Origin: Pseudomonadota bacterium
Lineage (GTDB): Bacteria; Myxococcota; UBA9042; PHBI01
Assembly (NCBI GenBank): GCA_005772945.1
Contig: SXIE01000439.1
Coordinates: forward strand, 1-6,415
DNA length: 6,415 nt
Direction: 5' to 3'
Shown here: positions 6,319 through 6,415 of the stretch, in pieces
Numbering within the stretch: the first letter of the stretch is position 1
Layout: each line of letters opens with the position of its first letter
The notes under the pieces: generated by a model
Database searches by the model: none
What the model saw: the letters and a program-made list of their open reading frames with translations, nothing else
Told to the model about the DNA's origin: nothing
Made by a program: the position numbers and the translations under genes

Positions 6319-6362
6319 GACTTCCCGACGTCGGGAATCCGACTTCCCGACGTCGGGAAGTC
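6319..6362. promoter_or_regulatory. Tandem palindromic operator candidate: two perfect inverted repeats at 22-bp period
   Basis: The 16-bp perfect palindrome TTCCCGACGTCGGGAA occurs at 6322-6337 and again at 6344-6359. The second copy extends to a perfect 22-bp palindrome (6341-6362, ends GAC and GTC). The two copies share 20 identical bases (6318-6337 and 6340-6359), and their centres are 22 bp apart, about two helical turns, so dimers bound at each would lie on the same DNA face. The pair sits just upstream of the helix-turn-helix gene. This is the classic layout of an autoregulatory operator; the binding protein is inferred to be that gene product. A transcription terminator is less likely because no T-tract follows on either strand, though a gene ending just right of the window cannot be excluded. 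Confidence 0.75.
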
Positions 6363-6415
6363 ACGGCCCATCGGCCACCCATGCGGGGTTTCCTGGGTGG
6401 GTGCGCGCTCGAGCG
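6363..6415. other. Right-edge stretch with a weak inverted repeat and no supported gene
   Basis: No convincing gene is visible in these 53 bases. CCACCCA (6375-6381) and TGGGTGG (6394-6400) can form a 7-bp stem with a 12-nt loop, but no T-tract follows. A minus-strand frame entering from the right edge would stop at 6361, with TGA falling next to the distal palindrome; it is too short (17 codons) to judge. Confidence 0.35.

Noticed and set aside
6381..6415. Plus-strand ATG at 6381 starting MRGFLGGCALE, lipoprotein-like
   Set aside because: No ribosome site upstream, only 11 codons visible, and the apparent lipobox is not preceded by a proper hydrophobic stretch.
6361..6415. Minus-strand frame from the right edge ending at a TGA at 6361
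   Set aside because: Only 17 codons are visible and no domain can be recognised. It could be the end of a real gene, but the window gives no support.

Overview
The window looks like chromosomal DNA from a very GC-rich Gram-negative bacterium, most likely a myxobacterium or relative (Myxococcota). The reasons are the strong GC bias at third codon positions, which leaves long open frames on the non-coding strands, and a very large lipoprotein combining thrombospondin type 3-like, MopE-like and kelch-like repeats, an architecture typical of that group. The taxonomic call is an inference from style, not from a marker gene. I see no rRNA, tRNA, CRISPR array, transposase or integrase.

Layout from left to right: (1) the 5' end of a minus-strand NYN-domain (PIN-like nuclease family) gene, cut by the left edge (1-220); (2) a 1246-residue minus-strand lipoprotein gene filling more than half of the window (308-4048); (3) a divergent plus-strand gene (4131-4490) for a small exported protein that looks like a lone secretin N0-type domain; (4) convergent with it, a minus-strand gene for a TIGR01777-type NAD(P)-dependent epimerase/SDR protein (4592-5536); (5) 82 bases upstream of that, on the same strand, a gene for a 221-residue putative helix-turn-helix protein (5619-6284); (6) a short control region to the right edge (6285-6415) with two perfect palindromes repeated at a 22-bp period, a good candidate operator for the helix-turn-helix gene.

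How the parts may work together: the helix-turn-helix gene and the epimerase gene lie in tandem and may share a transcript controlled by the palindromes. The lipoprotein and the secretin-domain protein are divergent over an 82-bp gap and both appear to be exported to the envelope, so a shared envelope role is possible but unproven. The NYN gene has its own strong ribosome binding site and no evident link to the lipoprotein gene upstream of it.

The most interesting points are the tandem palindromic operator, the seven-unit MopE-like array with an invariant six-cysteine pattern and a higher-order alternation, and the orphan secretin N0-like protein. None of these proves a new system. They are structured observations that searches could test.
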